Shown: positions 25,398-34,169 of the stretch, piece after piece
Layout: each line of letters starts with the position of its first letter
Numbering within the stretch: the stretch's first letter is position 1
NCBI GenBank assembly: GCA_963815045.1
Contig: CAWFET010000003.1
Span: 62,001 to 126,000, forward strand
Direction of reading: 5' to 3'
DNA from: DASUPK01 sp963815045
GTDB taxonomy: Bacteria > Actinomycetota > Thermoleophilia > Solirubrobacterales > 70-9
DNA length: 64,000 nucleotides
Position numbers and translations under genes: made by a program
The notes under the pieces: generated by a model
What the model was told of the DNA's origin: nothing
Databases searched by the model: none
Seen by the model: only the letters and a program-made list of their open reading frames with translations

Positions 25398-26672
25398 TCA
25401 GCACTGGCCGAGCACCACGGCGATCGCAATTGCGTTGTTCAGGAAGTGGGTGAGCATGCTCGGGTAGATCGATCCCGTCTTGTTGTACAGCCACGCCAGC
25501 CCCACCCCCAGGCCGGCGAGGGGGATCGCGGCGGTCGGCCCGGTGGGCGCGTGGACGAGGCCGAAGATCGCCCCGGAGAGAAGCGCCGAGGGCCAGAGCG
25601 ACCAGCGCGTCCGCAGGCCGGCGAAGAAGAAGCCGCGGAAGAAGATCTCCTCGGCGATCGGCGCCAGCACGACGATCGCCATCACCGCGAAGATCGCGAT
25701 CCCGATTCCGGGGTTGCAGACGCCGAGCTCCTTGCCGATGTCCTCCTGCTTGGGCTGCAGCACGATCGCCGAGAAGGCGATCACCCCCGCGTAGTAGATG
25801 CCGAGCACGGCGAACATCCAGCCGAAGGCGGACGGCTCGAAGCGCCGCAGCCCGAGCCGCCTCAGGGCGTCCCTCAGGCTGAATCGCCAACTCGATGCCA
25901 TCCCGATCGCAACGGCGATCAGCATCCCGTCGAAGAGCGCCTGCGTCGCCAGGATGCCCGCATCGCTCGCCTTGTCCGGGTCGCCGATGTTCGGATCGAA
26001 CGGAAGGACGAGGAGCGGCGGGACGATCACCACCAGGAGCAGGCCGCCGAGCAGTCCCCAGATCGACCCCCCGAACCCCCAGGGCACGTCCATCCGGTCG
26101 GGCCTGACCGGCTTGGGCGGCGCCGGCGGCGCCTGCGGGGGCGGCGGATAGACCGGTCCGGCTCCGCCGGTGATCGGCCGCGCCTGCGGGGGCGGCGGTG
26201 CCTGTGGTGGAGGCGGTGCCTGTGGGAGCGGGGGATTGGCCGGGGCGGCTCTGGTCAGCTTGAGCTTGCGGCGCACCACGATGGTCTTGGCGGCCCTGTC
26301 CCCGAGGCGCTGCTTGCGCGCTGACGAGGCGATCATCAGCTCGCCGATCAGCCAGAAGTCGACGAGCCGCAGCAGGTTCCGGATGCTCGCCTGCCCATAG
26401 GTGAGCCGCTCCGCGCCGTCCAACGAGCGCACCTGGATCCCGGCGGCGTTCTTGCCGACGGTATGACCCCAGCGCCACTCGCAGAAGGCGAAGTAGTTGA
26501 ACCAGAGGGACACGACCACGAGCAGGGCGATCCCGGCGGCCAGGTCGGAGACGTGATCGGGGTCGATCGGGAGCCACCCGAGGATCAGGAAGACCACGAC
26601 CAGCCAGGTTGCGTTGTCGATGAAGATCGCGAGAGCGCGCGACCAGAATCCGGCGAGCTGGGGTTCCTCCAT
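25398..26672 (-). CDS. RDD domain fused to CPBP intramembrane protease
   Basis: The first about 130 residues are an RDD membrane domain (GFWSRALAIFIDNATWLVVV; GHTVGKNAAGIQVRS; RLGDRAAKTIVVRR). A Pro/Gln/Ala-rich linker follows, then a CPBP (CAAX/bacteriocin-processing, ABI) protease domain with EEIFFRG (the E-E-x-x-x-R motif), FGLVHAP (conserved His) and THFLNN (H-x-x-x-N). All glutamyl-protease-type residues look intact. Such proteases cut or modify membrane substrates. The ATG at 26672 starts right after the HAD stop, so the two are coupled; a longer start at 26723 would overlap the HAD gene. Confidence 0.85.
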   Translation of the reverse strand: MEEPQLAGFWSRALAIFIDNATWLVVVFLILGWLPIDPDHVSDLAAGIALLVVVSLWFNYFAFCEWRWGHTVGKNAAGIQVRSLDGAERLTYGQASIRNLLRLVDFWLIGELMIASSARKQRLGDRAAKTIVVRRKLKLTRAAPANPPLPQAPPPPQAPPPPQARPITGGAGPVYPPPPQAPPAPPKPVRPDRMDVPWGFGGSIWGLLGGLLLVVIVPPLLVLPFDPNIGDPDKASDAGILATQALFDGMLIAVAIGMASSWRFSLRDALRRLGLRRFEPSAFGWMFAVLGIYYAGVIAFSAIVLQPKQEDIGKELGVCNPGIGIAIFAVMAIVVLAPIAEEIFFRGFFFAGLRTRWSLWPSALLSGAIFGLVHAPTGPTAAIPLAGLGVGLAWLYNKTGSIYPSMLTHFLNNAIAIAVVLGQC

Positions 26673-26673
26673 C

Positions 26674-27303
26674 TCAGAGATGCTGATCGATCTCCCCGAG
26701 GGAGGCGATGTCGCCGTCGCCACGGTCGCGGTCGATCAGCAGCGAGCGGATCCCCGCGGCCCGCGCTCCGGCCACGTCCTCATCCGCCGTGTCCCCAACG
26801 TGCAGCGCCTCGTCCGCCCCACAGCCCGCGAGCTCGAGGGCGCGTTCGAAGATCGCCGGATCCGGCTTGCGGGCGCCCGCCTCCGCGGAGGTGATCGTCC
26901 CGTCCACCATCTCCCCCAGCCCGCATCCGTCGAGCACTCGGGGCAGCGAGCAGTCCCAGTTCGACACGACCAGCAACCGCAGTCCCCGGTCATGGAGGTT
27001 CCTCAGCGCCGGGACGGCGTCCGGATACGCGGAGAAGCGGATGGCGGCGACCAGCTCGTCCACGCCGACATCCATCCCGAGCTTCCGCGAGACGAGCGCC
27101 GCGCAGCGCTCCCGCAGCTCGGTCAGGGAGGCCTCGTCGCGGCCCTCGTGCGCGTGCTCCTTGTAGTACGCCATCTCGGCCTTCAGCGCCTCGACCAGCT
27201 GCTCGTCCGAGATCTCCGCCGGCACCAGGTCGCGCAGGGAGACCCACGGAGGCTCGAGTTCCACGAGCGTGCCGAGGGCGTCCAGGAAGACAGCGCGGGT
27301 CAC
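26674..27303 (-). CDS. HAD-family hydrolase
   Basis: A 209-aa haloacid-dehalogenase-type phosphatase. Motif I reads FLDALGTL (nucleophile Asp), motif II VVSNWD, motif III RKPDPAIF (Lys) and motif IV HVGDTADED. The cap is a helical C1 type between motifs I and II. The D-A-L-G-T form of motif I resembles the dehalogenase and phosphoglycolate-like group. The GTG start is 21 bp from the divergent mscS-like ATG. It is followed by the RDD-CPBP gene. The substrate is unknown. Confidence 0.85.
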   Translation of the reverse strand: MTRAVFLDALGTLVELEPPWVSLRDLVPAEISDEQLVEALKAEMAYYKEHAHEGRDEASLTELRERCAALVSRKLGMDVGVDELVAAIRFSAYPDAVPALRNLHDRGLRLLVVSNWDCSLPRVLDGCGLGEMVDGTITSAEAGARKPDPAIFERALELAGCGADEALHVGDTADEDVAGARAAGIRSLLIDRDRGDGDIASLGEIDQHL

Positions 27304-27324
27304 AGTCGAAATACTCCCCCACTG

Positions 27325-28110
27325 ATGCTGGCGGCCGCGGACCAGACCTTCTGGCAGGCACACGGGGACGAGATCTCCGCGGCGATCACGATCGTCGTCG
27401 CCGTTCTGGTCGCGATCATCGTCGACCGCCTTCTGATCGGCCGCGCCGTCCACGCCGCCACGAGGCTCGAGACCGGCGAGCTCTCGCGCGAGGCGCGCAC
27501 CCGCCTCCGCCTGATCCGCCGCCTGCTCTTCCTGGCGATCATCCTGATCGGGATCGCGCTGGCCCTGAGCCAGTTCACTTCGATCAAGCGCTTCGCGACC
27601 GGCATCCTCGCCTCGACGGCGGTGCTCGGGATCATCATCGGCTTCGCCGGGCGCCAGGTGATCGCGAACCTGGTCTCCGGAATCCTGCTGGCGATCACGC
27701 AGCCGATCCGGATCGGCGACCTGGTCTCGATCGGCGACGAGGTCCACGGACGGGTCACGGACATCGCCCTCACCTACACGAGCGTCGACGCCGGCGACGG
27801 CAGCCTGATCGTCGTCCCGAACGAGAAGGTCGCCACCGACGTCGTGATCAACCACTCGGCCGGCAACAACGCCGCCCCGGTCACCGTCGACATCTGGTTA
27901 CGCCCGGACGCCGACGTCGAGGCCGCACGCAAGGCACTCGAACACGGCGAGGTCACCTCCGCGCACCTGATGGAGGTGACGCCGGAGGGCGCCCGCCTGC
28001 AGGTGAAGGCCGCGATCGACGCCGGAGTGGACCGCGAGGCACACGAGACCGACCTGCGGGAGCGGACGCAAGGCGTCCTGCGGGAGGAGGGGTTACTTAA
28101 ATCCCCCTGA
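27325..28110 (+). CDS. MscS-family small-conductance mechanosensitive channel
   Basis: 261 aa with three N-terminal helices and the MscS pore helix region (TGILASTAVLGIIIGFAGRQVIANLVSGILLA), then the beta domain starting QPIRIGDLVSI with V-P-N-E-K at VVPNEKVATDVVIN, and a C-terminal alpha/beta domain. It opens under membrane tension to release osmolytes. This fits with the trehalose-type genes found elsewhere in the window, though they are not adjacent. The ATG replaces a much longer upstream reading that runs antisense to the HAD gene. Confidence 0.9.
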   Translation: MLAAADQTFWQAHGDEISAAITIVVAVLVAIIVDRLLIGRAVHAATRLETGELSREARTRLRLIRRLLFLAIILIGIALALSQFTSIKRFATGILASTAVLGIIIGFAGRQVIANLVSGILLAITQPIRIGDLVSIGDEVHGRVTDIALTYTSVDAGDGSLIVVPNEKVATDVVINHSAGNNAAPVTVDIWLRPDADVEAARKALEHGEVTSAHLMEVTPEGARLQVKAAIDAGVDREAHETDLRERTQGVLREEGLLKSP

Positions 28111-28137
28111 ACCGGCGCTGAGTACCCTTTTCAGGCC

Positions 28138-30354
28138 ATGTCGCAGCGAGCCCGCAGACGACGCCGGCGTCTCCAGGACTCGGGCAGGAAGAAACTCCTG
28201 CTCGGCGTCGGCATTCCCCTGGCCGCGATCCTCGCCGGGCTCCTCGGCGGCGGCATCTGGCTGCTGAGCATCTACAACTCGGCGCCGTCGCTGGCCTCGC
28301 TCAGGCCGATCACGAAGGGGGCCGTGTCCAAGGTCTACGCCGCTGACGGCTCCCTGATCGGGGTGATCCACTCCGACACGATCCGCCAGCCCGTCCCGAG
28401 CAGCAAGATCCCGCAGGACATGAAGGACGCGACCGTGGCGATCGAGGACCGCCGCTTCTACGAGCACGGCGGCATCGATCCCTCCGCGATCGTCCGCGCC
28501 GGATGGTCGGACCTCACGGCCGGTGGGAAGGCTGTGCAGGGCGGTTCGACGATCACGCAGCAGCTCGTCCGGAACCTCTACATCCAGAACCCCCAGGACA
28601 CCCTGAAGCGGAAGATCATCGAGGCCCACCTCGCCAACGAGGAGGAGGATGCCCACAGCAAGGACTGGATCCTCACCAAGTACCTCAACACCGCGCCGTA
28701 CGGAACCAACTACGGCGCCACCGCGATCGGCGTCGAGGCGGCCGCTCAGACCTACTACTCGGAGCACGCCGAGGACCTGACGCTGCCCCAGGCCGCCGTG
28801 ATCGCCGGCCTTCCCCAGGCTCCCTCGCAGTACAACCCCTTCCTCAACCCGCGGGCGGCCCTGGCCCGCCGGAACGAAGTACTCCAGGCGATGAAGCAGC
28901 AGGGCAAGATCAGCGACAGCGAGTACTCGGAGGCCGCCAGTCAGGGTCTCGACCTCAATCCGGGGAACAAGTACAACCGGATCCGCCAGCCCTACATCTT
29001 CGACCTGGTGAAGCAGGAGCTCGAGGACCGCTACGGCGTCAACACGATCCAGAACGGCGGGCTGAAGGTCTACACGACGATCGATCCGCGGCTCCAGGAC
29101 GCGGCGCAGAGCGCCGTCGACTCCTGCTCGGTCTGTTACTCGGGCGGCGGGCCCGCCTCGGCGCTCGCCTCGGTCGACCCCTCGAACGGGCACATCGTCG
29201 CGCTCGCTTCCACCCAGCGCTATTCGATCTCGAGCCAGTTCAACTTCGCCGCCCACGCCCAGCGCCAGCCGGGGTCCTCCTTCAAGGTCTACGACCTGAC
29301 CACGGCGATCAAGCAGGGCATCGATCCCGACACGACCTACTACGACGGTTCCTCACCGGCGAACCTGACCATCCCGGGAGGCGGCAGCTGGGAGGTCAAC
29401 AACGCGGAGCCCGGCGGCGGGACCATGCCGCTCAACGTGGCGACCTGGGACTCGGTCAACGTGATCTTTGCCAAGCTCGGCCTCGACGTCGGCCCGGAGA
29501 ACATCGCCAGGACCGCCTACGACATGGGGATCACCTCGCCGCTCGGGATCAAGGGCGCGCACGACACGCCCTGCAAGCTGGGCCCGAACTGCTTCATCCC
29601 CCCCGCCGACGCGATCGGCGGACTCAGCGTCGGCGTCACCCCGCTCGAGCAGGCGGATGCCTACGCCACCCTCGCCAACGGCGGCATCCATCACGACGCG
29701 ACCGCGATCGACAGGGTCGTCTTCCCCGGCGGCAAGGTCGACGAGAGCGGCACTGGCGACGGCAAGCGGGTTCTCACCCCCGGCCAGGCATATGAGGTCA
29801 CCAAGATCCTCGAGGGCGTGATCACCTCCGGCACGGGTGCCGGCTACACCTCCATCGGCTGCTCCTCTGAGGCTGGCAAGACCGGCACCAGTGAGGGGCT
29901 CTCGGATGCGTGGTTCGTCGGCTACACGCCGCTGTATTCGACCGCGGTCTGGACCGGACACCCGCTCTCGCGCGACTACACCGGCTACGGCGGCCCGACC
30001 TCCGGACCGATCTGGCGCTCCTTCATGGAGTCCGCTCAGGGGAGCGAGTGCCCGGACTTCACGGTCCCCTCGAGCCTCCCGGAGCTGTCCTCGTACCACG
30101 GTGAGCACACTTCCTCGAGCTCCAGCTCGTGCTACTCCAGCTCCAGCTCGAGCCCCAGCAGCTCGAGCTCCTGCTCGTCCTCGTACTCGCAGACCACCAC
30201 GACGACCGACTCCGGCAACAACAACAGCAACAACCACGACCAGGGCGCCTACGCCCCGGGCGTCGGCCAGAAGCCCGCGCCCACGCCGAAGCCCAAGCCG
30301 ACGCCTGCGCCTCCCGCCCCACCCCCGCCCAGCGGCGGCGTCGTCACCCCGTAA
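28138..30354 (+). CDS. Class A penicillin-binding protein (bifunctional)
   Basis: 738 aa. A cytoplasmic basic start and one membrane helix are followed by a GT51 glycosyltransferase (AIEDRRFYEHGG near 101 with catalytic Glu; QGGSTITQQLVRN near 139) and a transpeptidase with S-x-x-K at PGSSFK (about 378), S-x-N at SVN (about 440) and K-T-G at GKTGTS (about 581). It polymerises and crosslinks peptidoglycan. The tail is unusual: about 30 Ser/Cys residues, then Thr, Asn and Pro-Lys-rich segments. It ends 11 nt into the opposite-strand YggU gene. Confidence 0.95.
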   Translation: MSQRARRRRRRLQDSGRKKLLLGVGIPLAAILAGLLGGGIWLLSIYNSAPSLASLRPITKGAVSKVYAADGSLIGVIHSDTIRQPVPSSKIPQDMKDATVAIEDRRFYEHGGIDPSAIVRAGWSDLTAGGKAVQGGSTITQQLVRNLYIQNPQDTLKRKIIEAHLANEEEDAHSKDWILTKYLNTAPYGTNYGATAIGVEAAAQTYYSEHAEDLTLPQAAVIAGLPQAPSQYNPFLNPRAALARRNEVLQAMKQQGKISDSEYSEAASQGLDLNPGNKYNRIRQPYIFDLVKQELEDRYGVNTIQNGGLKVYTTIDPRLQDAAQSAVDSCSVCYSGGGPASALASVDPSNGHIVALASTQRYSISSQFNFAAHAQRQPGSSFKVYDLTTAIKQGIDPDTTYYDGSSPANLTIPGGGSWEVNNAEPGGGTMPLNVATWDSVNVIFAKLGLDVGPENIARTAYDMGITSPLGIKGAHDTPCKLGPNCFIPPADAIGGLSVGVTPLEQADAYATLANGGIHHDATAIDRVVFPGGKVDESGTGDGKRVLTPGQAYEVTKILEGVITSGTGAGYTSIGCSSEAGKTGTSEGLSDAWFVGYTPLYSTAVWTGHPLSRDYTGYGGPTSGPIWRSFMESAQGSECPDFTVPSSLPELSSYHGEHTSSSSSSCYSSSSSSPSSSSSCSSSYSQTTTTTDSGNNNSNNHDQGAYAPGVGQKPAPTPKPKPTPAPPAPPPPSGGVVTP

Positions 30355-30601
30355 GGCGCCCGAGCTCCTCGGGCCCCGCGCCGTCGATCTCGATCCGCTT
30401 GCGCCTGGCGCGAGCGCCGGTCGCGATCCTGACCCGGCTTCTCGCCACGCCGGCGCGCTTGGCGATCAGCTTGACGACGACCTTGTTCGCGGCGTCGTCC
30501 ACCGGCGCGGCCGTGACGCGCACGGCGAGCACTCCGTCGCGCATGCCCGCGATCTCATTGCGGCTCGCACGCGCCGTCACCTTCACGTCGATCGTCAACA
30601 C
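30344..30601 (-). CDS. YggU/DUF167-family protein
   Basis: 85 aa of the DUF167 (YggU) family: LTIDVKVTARASRNEI, then VTAAPVDDAANKVVVKLIAKRAGVARSRVRI and GARARRKRIEID. The family has a small alpha/beta fold, and its function is not settled. The GTG start is 7 nt from the minus-strand TAGGCT that overlaps the thiL -10. The 3' end overlaps the PBP gene end by 11 nt. Confidence 0.88.
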   Translation of the reverse strand: MLTIDVKVTARASRNEIAGMRDGVLAVRVTAAPVDDAANKVVVKLIAKRAGVARSRVRIATGARARRKRIEIDGAGPEELGRLTG

Positions 30602-30607
30602 GAGCCT

Positions 30608-30614
30608 TAGCCTA
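30608..30614. promoter_or_regulatory. Overlapping divergent -10 boxes, yggU-type gene and thiL
   Basis: Plus-strand TAGCCT (30608-30613) is 6 nt before the thiL ATG, and minus-strand TAGGCT (30614-30609) is 7 nt before the opposite GTG. The hexamers share 5 bp, and only 18 bp separate the start codons. Confidence 0.55.
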
Positions 30615-30619
30615 GGTCC

Positions 30620-31624
30620 ATGCCCGCAAGCGAGTTCGACCTGATCGCCGCGATCAACGACTGCCTTCCGCTCCGTAACGAGCGGATGCGAATCTCGAGC
30701 GGAGACGACGCGGCCGTGGTCGAGCCGCTCGGAGCCAGCGCCGTGTCAGTCGACGCGGTGGTCGACGGGGTCCACTTCAGGCTCGAGAGCTTCGGGGCGC
30801 GGGCGGTCGGCCGCAAGGCCCTCGCGGCGGCGCTCTCCGATCTCGCCGCGATGGGGGCGACCCCGGGAGAGGCCTACGTCTCGCTGGGGGCCCCACCCGA
30901 GATGGAGGACGGGGTCCTGCTCGGGATCGCCGACGGCCTCGCCGAGGTGGCGAACCGGGAGTCGGTCGTGATCGGCGGCGGCGACCTGGTGGGCTCACCG
31001 ACGCTCTTCGTCTCGGTCACCGCGATCGGCTACGAGACGGGAGGGGGAGCGCTGGTTGGCCGAACGGGAGCGAAGCCCGGGGACCTGATCGCGGTGACCG
31101 GCGAGCTCGGTGGAGCGGCCGCCGCGCTGTGGCTTCTCGAGCCAGGGGGGCCCGAAGCCAAGATTTCGCCCGAGATTCGCGAGCGGCTGGTCGCCAGGCA
31201 GCTCGATCCCAATCCGCGGCTGGACGAGGGGCACGGGCTGGCCGAGGCCGGCATCTCCGCCATGATCGACATCAGCGACGGGCTGGGCGCGGACGCGGGT
31301 CATCTGGCGAGCGCGAGCGCATGCCGAATCGAGATCGACGTCCGGAAGATCCCCCTCGCCGAGGGGATCGCCGAGGTCGTTGGCGGCAAGGATGCCGCCC
31401 TGGAGCTCGCCGCCAGCGGAGGCGAGGACTACGAGCTGCTGGCCGCCATTCCGGAGGAGGCGTTCGTCCGGGCCACCGCGGCGGTGCGCGATGCCGGCGG
31501 CGAGCTGACCGAGATCGGCTACGTCACCGACGGCCAGGGCGTGGCCCTGAAGCTCCCGGACGGCCGTGAGCTCGAGCCCCGCGGCTTCGACCAGAGGCGC
31601 GGGTCCCTCTCCGGCTCGGGCTGA
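30620..31624 (+). CDS. thiL: Thiamine-monophosphate kinase
   Basis: Phosphorylates thiamine phosphate to thiamine diphosphate with ATP. PurM/ThiL-fold signatures are present: RISSGDDAAVVEP near 28, VDAVVDGVHF, LSDLAAMGA, GGGDLVGSP, and the C-terminal ISDGLGADAGHL and ASGGEDYELL. Length 334 aa is normal. No other thi genes are nearby. The last 106 nt overlap the coding end of the minus-strand M28-like gene; the final 25 residues are the less conserved part. Confidence 0.93.
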   Translation: MPASEFDLIAAINDCLPLRNERMRISSGDDAAVVEPLGASAVSVDAVVDGVHFRLESFGARAVGRKALAAALSDLAAMGATPGEAYVSLGAPPEMEDGVLLGIADGLAEVANRESVVIGGGDLVGSPTLFVSVTAIGYETGGGALVGRTGAKPGDLIAVTGELGGAAAALWLLEPGGPEAKISPEIRERLVARQLDPNPRLDEGHGLAEAGISAMIDISDGLGADAGHLASASACRIEIDVRKIPLAEGIAEVVGGKDAALELAASGGEDYELLAAIPEEAFVRATAAVRDAGGELTEIGYVTDGQGVALKLPDGRELEPRGFDQRRGSLSGSG

Positions 31625-33423
31625 GCCTGCTCCGGCGGCACCTCGGGCTCCGGTGCCTCCTCCTCGACGCGGGGTTCCTCGACGCCCGGCTCGAGATCGG
31701 CTGGCGTTGCCTGGCGCCGAACCGAGATCTCGCCGTCGATCGGCGGCACCCCGGACGCGCGCTGGGGCGTCCTGCCCAGGGCCAGGATCGCCACCCCGGA
31801 ACCGGCGAACAGGCAGCCGAGTAGCGCGAGCGAGGCGCCGATCTGACCGTCGGCGAGCATCAGCAGCAGGTCGTGCCAAACGCCGAGGCCGGCATCGAAG
31901 CGGCTTGCGAGGTTCGCGACGAGCGCGAACAGGGGCAGCAGGCCGAGGAGAAGGAGACCCGCGACCGCGGGCGGGCCAGCCGGCCGGGTCGCGGCGAAGA
32001 GCCAGGCGTGCAGGCCGAGCGCCACCAGCACGGCCAGATAGGGATTCACCAGCCAGACGCCGAGCGTCACCACGCAGGCGACCAGGACGGCAGCGGGGGC
32101 GGCGGTCCCGGCGGCTCTCGGGGGCGGCGGCCGCAGCGGCCGCATGAAGAACGCGATCGCGCAGTAGGCGAGGAGGGCGACGACCACGGAGATGGTCCCG
32201 CCCAGCCCGAGCGACTCGGCTCGTGGATCGAAAGGGAAGTCGGGGCTCGGCATCAGCCCGACGAGAGTCGCGGCCCCCCCGACCACCAGCGCGCCGAGGA
32301 AGGGAACCGCACGCAGCCCGGCCCAGAGGAAGCCGTGCCCGGCCTCGATCGGGCTCCGCGCCGAGCTCGCCAATCCGGACCCGGCACCGAGCGCGGCGGG
32401 CGCGAGCAGCGCCAGGGCGAGCATCGCGATCGTCCAGCCCGGGAGCAGGTTCCCCGCCAGCCCGATGTAGCCGTTCGGGCCGTGCTGCACGGCCTCCTGG
32501 GAGGCGTCGAGAGCCAGGATCAGGGCGAGGGACGCGCGCCCGAAGCGCGAGAAGGTGTCGGTGTTGAAGTTGTCCGGTGTGTCCCTGCCGGGGTCGAGAG
32601 GGAGCTCGCCGTCGGAGGAGAGCCGGACCGCCGGAAGGCCGGCCTGGACGAGGGGTCCCTGCTCCCCGAGGCCCGCAGGGAGGGCCAGCCTGAACAGGTC
32701 CGAGAGCGGGCCCTCATCACCGGCGGGAGTGCCAGTCTCCTTGGAGACGATCGAGTTCGCGGTTTCGTCGATCTGGCTTGCGGTGCTCTGATCTCCGGTC
32801 GACCACGGGATCACCAGCGGCGCCACCGGGTCCCGCACGGCCGGCTGCGTGAGGACGATGGCGGCGTCGAGCAGCCCGGCGTCGCTGTAGTCGCGGATGA
32901 AGCGCTTCGCTCCCTGGGCGCCGATGCTCGATCCGTCCGTGGAGACGAAGACGAGCGTCTTGTGGTGCGAGGAGCCGGAGAAGCTGTCGGCGATCTGCAG
33001 CATGGCGGCAGTGGCCGCCGCGGTGGTGACGGCTCCGCTGCCCTGTGCGACGTCGCGTGGCGCGATCAGGGCTATCTGCCGGTCCGACTCGCCGGGCAGG
33101 GTGGCGATGAGGTTGCGCAGATTGACGTCGTTCCCGTGGAAGGTGCCACCGAAGCGCTGCTCGGCGACGGTGACGCCGTCGATCGCGGCGAAGTGCCGCT
33201 TGACCTGCTCGGCCATCGCCTCGTCGGCGGCCGAGCCTGGCGTCGGGTAGGCCGCGGCATTGGTGAGCTCCTTGGCGAGGGGCGCCGCGGTCGCCGGGTC
33301 GAAGGCGTCGGGGGGGACGCCGCCGGAGATCGGGGACGGCACCGACTGCAGGGAGAACATCGCGATCACCGCGGCCAGGGGCACGGCGAGCAGGGCGAAT
33401 CTGTAGATACGCAAGTCGATCAT
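31519..33423 (-). CDS. M28-like extracytoplasmic domain with polytopic membrane region
   Basis: 634 aa: an N-terminal signal anchor (ALLAVPLAAVIAMFSL), then a 300-residue domain with the shape of a Zn-aminopeptidase M28 (LRNLIATLPGE; IALIAPRDV; GAVTTAAATAAMLQIADSF; TLVFVSTDGSSIGAQGAKRFI), then about eight membrane helices and a Pro/Glu-rich cytosolic tail. The usual zinc ligands are replaced: the H-x-D is P-R-D, the D-N pair is T-T, and the E-E is D-G. It is therefore probably not an active metallopeptidase. The function is unknown. The end overlaps thiL by 106 nt. Confidence 0.75.
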   Translation of the reverse strand: MIDLRIYRFALLAVPLAAVIAMFSLQSVPSPISGGVPPDAFDPATAAPLAKELTNAAAYPTPGSAADEAMAEQVKRHFAAIDGVTVAEQRFGGTFHGNDVNLRNLIATLPGESDRQIALIAPRDVAQGSGAVTTAAATAAMLQIADSFSGSSHHKTLVFVSTDGSSIGAQGAKRFIRDYSDAGLLDAAIVLTQPAVRDPVAPLVIPWSTGDQSTASQIDETANSIVSKETGTPAGDEGPLSDLFRLALPAGLGEQGPLVQAGLPAVRLSSDGELPLDPGRDTPDNFNTDTFSRFGRASLALILALDASQEAVQHGPNGYIGLAGNLLPGWTIAMLALALLAPAALGAGSGLASSARSPIEAGHGFLWAGLRAVPFLGALVVGGAATLVGLMPSPDFPFDPRAESLGLGGTISVVVALLAYCAIAFFMRPLRPPPPRAAGTAAPAAVLVACVVTLGVWLVNPYLAVLVALGLHAWLFAATRPAGPPAVAGLLLLGLLPLFALVANLASRFDAGLGVWHDLLLMLADGQIGASLALLGCLFAGSGVAILALGRTPQRASGVPPIDGEISVRRQATPADLEPGVEEPRVEEEAPEPEVPPEQAQPEPERDPRLWSKPRGSSSRPSGSFRATPWPSVT

Positions 33424-33458
33424 CAGCGGAGCACAGGCGTCCTTCTAACCTTCAGGGC

Positions 33459-34169
33459 ATGGCGCCAGGACAGGCGCGGATCCTGCTCGTGGACGATGAG
33501 CAGGCCGTGCAGACGCTTCTCACCTACCCGCTCCGCAAGGAAGGTTATGAGGTGGTGGGGGCGATGGATGGGCAAGAGGCACTGGATCGCTTCGGCGAGG
33601 AGAGATTCGATCTCGTGGTCCTGGACATCATGCTCCCGAAGCTGGATGGGATCGAGGTCTGCAGGCGACTTCGCACCCGCAGCCAGGTGCCGATCATCAT
33701 GCTGACCGCCAAGGGGGATGAGGTCGACAAGATCACCGGCCTCGAGATGGGGGCCGATGACTACATCACCAAGCCGTTCTCGGTTCGGGAGTTCCGGAGC
33801 CGCGTCAAGGCCGCCCTCCGGCGCGGCGGCATGACCGGCCAGCAGCTCAGCGCCAACGAGCCGATCCGCGCGGGGGAGCTCGAGATCGACTTCGAGCGCC
33901 GCGCCGTCTCGCTCAAGTCAAAGCCGGTGCAGCTCACCTACGTCGAGTTCGAGATCCTCGCCGCGCTCGCCGCCTCCCCCGGCCGCGTCTACACCCGCGA
34001 GATGCTGCTGGAGCACATCTGGGGGGACTCCACCTATCGCGATCCCCGCACGGTCGACGTCCACATCCGCCACCTGCGAGAGAAGCTCGAGTCCGACGCC
34101 AAGGATCCGGAGTACCTGTTCACGGTGCGCGGCGTGGGCTACCGGTTTCGCGACTCCAACCGCGATTGA
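33459..34169 (+). CDS. OmpR/PhoB-family response regulator
   Basis: 236 aa. The receiver domain has acidic VDDE at 11-14, the phospho-acceptor Asp56 in LVVLDIMLPKLDG, Thr in MLTAKG and Lys in YITKPF. The C-terminal winged helix contains LTYVEFEILAALAASPGRVYTREMLLEHIWG and RTVDVHIRHLREKLE. The ATG is 7 nt after TAACCT, consistent with a leaderless start. It overlaps the kinase gene by 4 nt. It probably regulates its own operon and the downstream protease. Confidence 0.95.
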   Translation: MAPGQARILLVDDEQAVQTLLTYPLRKEGYEVVGAMDGQEALDRFGEERFDLVVLDIMLPKLDGIEVCRRLRTRSQVPIIMLTAKGDEVDKITGLEMGADDYITKPFSVREFRSRVKAALRRGGMTGQQLSANEPIRAGELEIDFERRAVSLKSKPVQLTYVEFEILAALAASPGRVYTREMLLEHIWGDSTYRDPRTVDVHIRHLREKLESDAKDPEYLFTVRGVGYRFRDSNRD

